The position numbers and the translations under genes were made by a program. 64,000 nucleotides of DNA. It comes from Flavobacterium frigoritolerans. Lineage in GTDB: Bacteria; Bacteroidota; Bacteroidia; Flavobacteriales; Flavobacteriaceae. The notes beneath the pieces are model-generated. The model was not told where the DNA came from. It made no database searches and saw only the letters and a program-made list of their open reading frames with translations. Shown here in pieces: positions 63,677-64,000 of the stretch; positions within the stretch are counted from its first letter, which is position 1; every line of letters starts with the position of its first letter. The stretch is from positions 186,001 through 250,000 of the forward strand of contig NZ_JAOZEV010000003.1 in assembly GCF_025847275.1 (NCBI RefSeq), given 5' to 3'.

Positions 63677-64000
63677 ATGAAGAATACTTCTCAAGAATAC
63701 GATAATGTAATTGCGATTTGTCGTTCGCTTTTTATCAATAAAATGAAAGACTATGGTAGTGCGTGGCGCATATTAAGGTTGCCTTCATTAACCGACCAAA
63801 TTTTCATAAAAGCACAACGAATTAGAAGTTTACAGGAAAATGATATTCGTAAAGTTGATGAAGATGAAAAAGGAGAATTCATCGGAATCATCAATTATTC
63901 TATAATGGCATTAATTCAGTTAGAACTAGGAGTTGTTGATCAGCCTGATTTAGACGTAGAAAAAGCAACTGAATTATACGATGCTAAAGTAAAACTTACC
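63677..64000 (+). CDS. DUF1599 domain protein (N-terminal part, runs off window)
   Basis: This is the first 108 codons of a plus-strand gene starting at the ATG 63677 and open to the window end. The segment EYDNVIAICRSLFINKMKDYGSAWRILRLPSLTDQIFIKAQRIRSLQ and the following EFIGIINYSIMALIQLELG are typical of DUF1599, a small helical domain linked to nucleotide-modification proteins in Bacteroidota. Function is not established. Its position beside folP is a common flavobacterial gene order as far as I recall. Confidence 0.85.
   Translation, partial: MKNTSQEYDNVIAICRSLFINKMKDYGSAWRILRLPSLTDQIFIKAQRIRSLQENDIRKVDEDEKGEFIGIINYSIMALIQLELGVVDQPDLDVEKATELYDAKVKLT

Overview
The window is AT-rich and matches a Flavobacterium-type member of the Bacteroidota. 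The signs are a BlaB/JOHN-like metallo-beta-lactamase, a DUF2147 protein, an RND pump fused to its outer-membrane factor, a DUF1599 protein, TAnnTTTG -7 promoter boxes, and intergenic hairpin repeats of a kind I associate with flavobacteria. No rRNA, tRNA, CRISPR array or insertion sequence was seen. I worked from the sequence alone, so family names rest on recognised motifs and not on searches.

Left chromosomal part (1-12.66 kb). On the minus strand are a partial class B1 metallo-beta-lactamase, a DUF2147 protein, a YihY-type membrane protein and nadC. On the plus strand are an AlkC-type DNA glycosylase and a metal-resistance operon. That operon holds a small Cys-rich exported protein, a CzcA-type pump with a fused outer-membrane channel, a periplasmic adaptor and a Zn/Cd P-type ATPase, and it closes with a strong terminator.

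Phage-derived element (about 12.9-56.6 kb). It opens with a CI/LexA-like S24 repressor divergent from an early operon. The early operon carries an HTH protein, a MuB-like ATPase, several small unknown genes and a DUF3164 protein. An ~83-bp composite promoter-like element occurs twice, at 17620 and 28649, with identical internal spacing. The first copy precedes a lysis cassette (holin-like protein, CHAP endolysin, unimolecular-spanin-like lipoprotein) and then an S8-like protease and a metzincin-like giant protein. The second copy precedes two giant proteins of 2452 and 1945 aa, the latter with a vWA domain. From 42.3 to 56.6 kb lies a tail-fibre-like cluster: a fibre with an embedded beta-propeller, a BspA/DUF285 repeat protein, DUF5977 proteins, two C-terminal Hint domains, two fibres with S74 chaperone ends, fibronectin-like partners and a small SET-domain protein. 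The 438-bp repeats inside the fibres look recently duplicated.

The striking point is absence. No MuA transposase, integrase, terminase, portal, capsid, tail tube, sheath, baseplate or tape-measure gene is visible between the two chromosomal flanks. None of the giant proteins has an evident signal peptide, yet a complete lysis cassette is kept. My working hypothesis, which is inference, is a domesticated, repressor-controlled element that makes giant proteases, vWA proteins and fibre-like proteins in the cytoplasm and frees them by lysis. Alternatives are a satellite that borrows another phage's virion, or a decayed prophage.

Right chromosomal part (57-64 kb). It contains two pirins, an OsmC-family protein, a GNAT acetyltransferase, an exported adenosine deaminase, an ABM-fold protein, rlmH, a lipoprotein, folP and the start of a DUF1599 gene.
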